From JANNMJ01 sp031397815 (GTDB lineage Bacteria > Bacteroidota > Bacteroidia > Cytophagales > Hymenobacteraceae), in the NCBI GenBank assembly GCA_031397815.1, contig JANNMJ010000235.1, positions 1 to 24,357 of the forward strand: 24,357 nt of DNA, in the 5' to 3' direction. The position numbers and the translations under genes were made by a program. The notes under the pieces are model-generated. The model saw only the letters and a list, made by a program, of their open reading frames with translations. It made no database searches and was not told where the DNA came from. Shown here in pieces: positions 23,587 to 24,357 of this stretch; the stretch's first letter is position 1; every line of letters begins with the position of its first letter.

Positions 23587-24357
23587 ATGATTGTTGACCT
23601 ACCTCGGCCCGTGCGGGCGTTTTGCGCGTTTTTGCTGTTGATGGGCGCCCCAACGGCAGCGCTTTTTGCCCAATCTGGAGGGGCGGTAGTGCGGGGGATG
23701 GTGCGCGACGGACGCACCCGCGAGCCGTTGGTGGGCGCCACCGTAGGGGTGCCCGAGCTGAACCGAGGAACCGCGACCGACCCCGAAGGCCGGTTCGAGC
23801 TGTCGCTCCCAACGGGGAAGCACGCCGTGCGCGTAACCTTCCTCGGTTACGAGCCGCTGACGCGCACCGTGAGCGTCAGCGACGCCGATACGCGCCTCGA
23901 TTTTATGCTGCAACCCACCGAAAGCCAGCTGGATGAGGCGGTGGTGGAAGGCTCCCGCGAAAAACTCTCCGATAAGCTCAAGACGCCGCAGATGAGCGTC
24001 GAGCGCCTCACGATTGCTGAGGCGAAGCTGCTACCGGCCTTGTTCGGTGAGGTGGATATTTTGAAGACGCTGCAATTGAAGCCGGGCGTGCAGAACGGCG
24101 GAGAGGGCACGACGGGCCTGTTCGTACGGGGCGGATCGAATGACCAGAATCTGGTGCTGCTCGATGGGGCGCTGGTGTATAATCCGCAGCATTTATTCGG
24201 GCTGTTTTCGGTGTTTAATCCGGATGCCGTGTCGAGCGTGGATTTGTATAAGGGCGGTTTTCCGGCGCAGTTCGGCGGACGGCTTTCTTCGGTGGTGGAT
24301 GTGAAATCGCGGGATGGGGTGGAAGATAAATGGCACGCGTCGGGCGGGATTGGGCTG
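23587..24357 (+). CDS. TonB-dependent receptor, N-terminal part (runs off the window)
   Basis: An open frame from the ATG at 23587 reaches the window end without a stop (257 codons). Residues 1-29 are a signal peptide ending ALFAQ. About 33-110 is a carboxypeptidase-regulatory-like domain (VRGMVRDGRTREPLVGATV, TDPEGRFELSLPTGKHAVRV, FLGYEPLTRTVSV), typical of Bacteroidota receptors. A TonB plug domain follows: LPALFGEVDILKTLQLKPGV, FVRGGSNDQNLVLLDGALVY, and VDLYKGGFPAQFGGRLSSVV near the end. The outer-membrane barrel lies beyond the window. No SusD partner can be seen, so the substrate is unknown; the plug style resembles FecA/CirA-like receptors more than SusC, which is a tentative reading. 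Expression may be affected by the tandem array just upstream. Confidence 0.92.
   Translation, partial: MIVDLPRPVRAFCAFLLLMGAPTAALFAQSGGAVVRGMVRDGRTREPLVGATVGVPELNRGTATDPEGRFELSLPTGKHAVRVTFLGYEPLTRTVSVSDADTRLDFMLQPTESQLDEAVVEGSREKLSDKLKTPQMSVERLTIAEAKLLPALFGEVDILKTLQLKPGVQNGGEGTTGLFVRGGSNDQNLVLLDGALVYNPQHLFGLFSVFNPDAVSSVDLYKGGFPAQFGGRLSSVVDVKSRDGVEDKWHASGGIGL

Noticed and set aside
23622..23936. 104-codon plus-strand open frame inside the TonB receptor start
   Set aside because: It is an out-of-frame shadow of the receptor, whose frame from 23587 has a signal peptide and conserved domains.

Overview
The window reads as chromosomal DNA of a GC-rich Bacteroidota, most likely from the Cytophagales (a Hymenobacter-like genome would fit; this is inference). 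Supporting signs are two proteins with C-terminal type IX secretion (T9SS) sorting domains, a TonB-dependent receptor with an N-terminal carboxypeptidase-regulatory-like domain, a DUF2851 protein, Bacteroidota-type -7 promoter elements (TAnnTTTG) and few Shine-Dalgarno sequences. No phage, transposase, CRISPR, rRNA or tRNA was found.

Layout. 1-148: intergenic inverted repeats. 176-2802 (minus): nucleoside phosphorylase, tRNA uridine hydroxylase TrhO and a NeuD-like acyltransferase. 2922-3443 (plus): a small rhodanese-like lipoprotein. 3364-6026 (minus): DUF2851 protein translationally coupled to a polytopic membrane protein whose 3' end overlaps the rhodanese gene tail to tail. 6293-6709 (minus): a DUF1801 protein. 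6894-7304 (plus): a Spy/LTXXQ-like periplasmic protein, followed by a strong bidirectional terminator. 7428-8759 (minus): a T9SS-exported Asp-box repeat protein. 9008-10384 (plus): a metallo-beta-lactamase/double rhodanese protein. 10475-15303 (plus): the sbcD-sbcC nuclease pair. 15401-15736 (plus): thioredoxin. 15864-22751 (plus): a 2295-residue surface protein built from about 28 beta-propeller-type repeats, four IPT/TIG domains, two cohesin-like domains around a dockerin-like segment and a T9SS signal. 22752-23586: an 835-bp repeat-rich intergenic region with a terminator, a cluster of hairpins and a 21-bp tandem array. 23587-24357 (plus): the 5' part of a TonB-dependent receptor gene that runs off the window.

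Most genes are housekeeping or common Bacteroidota families: tRNA modification, nucleoside salvage, DNA repair, thiol/sulfur chemistry and surface export. The less ordinary material is non-coding or repetitive: (i) fifteen contiguous 21-bp units with no indels upstream of the receptor gene; (ii) a family of short-loop hairpins at both ends of the window; (iii) a 12-bp inverted repeat that places identical -7 elements on the two strands of a divergent promoter region; (iv) a 50-bp near-perfect palindrome and a separate 17-bp operator-like palindrome; (v) 11-bp tandem repeats between sbcD and sbcC; (vi) two kinds of super-repeat and a cohesin-dockerin-cohesin order in the giant protein. I see no convincing new multi-gene system; the repeat region upstream of the TonB receptor gene is the best candidate for something undescribed.
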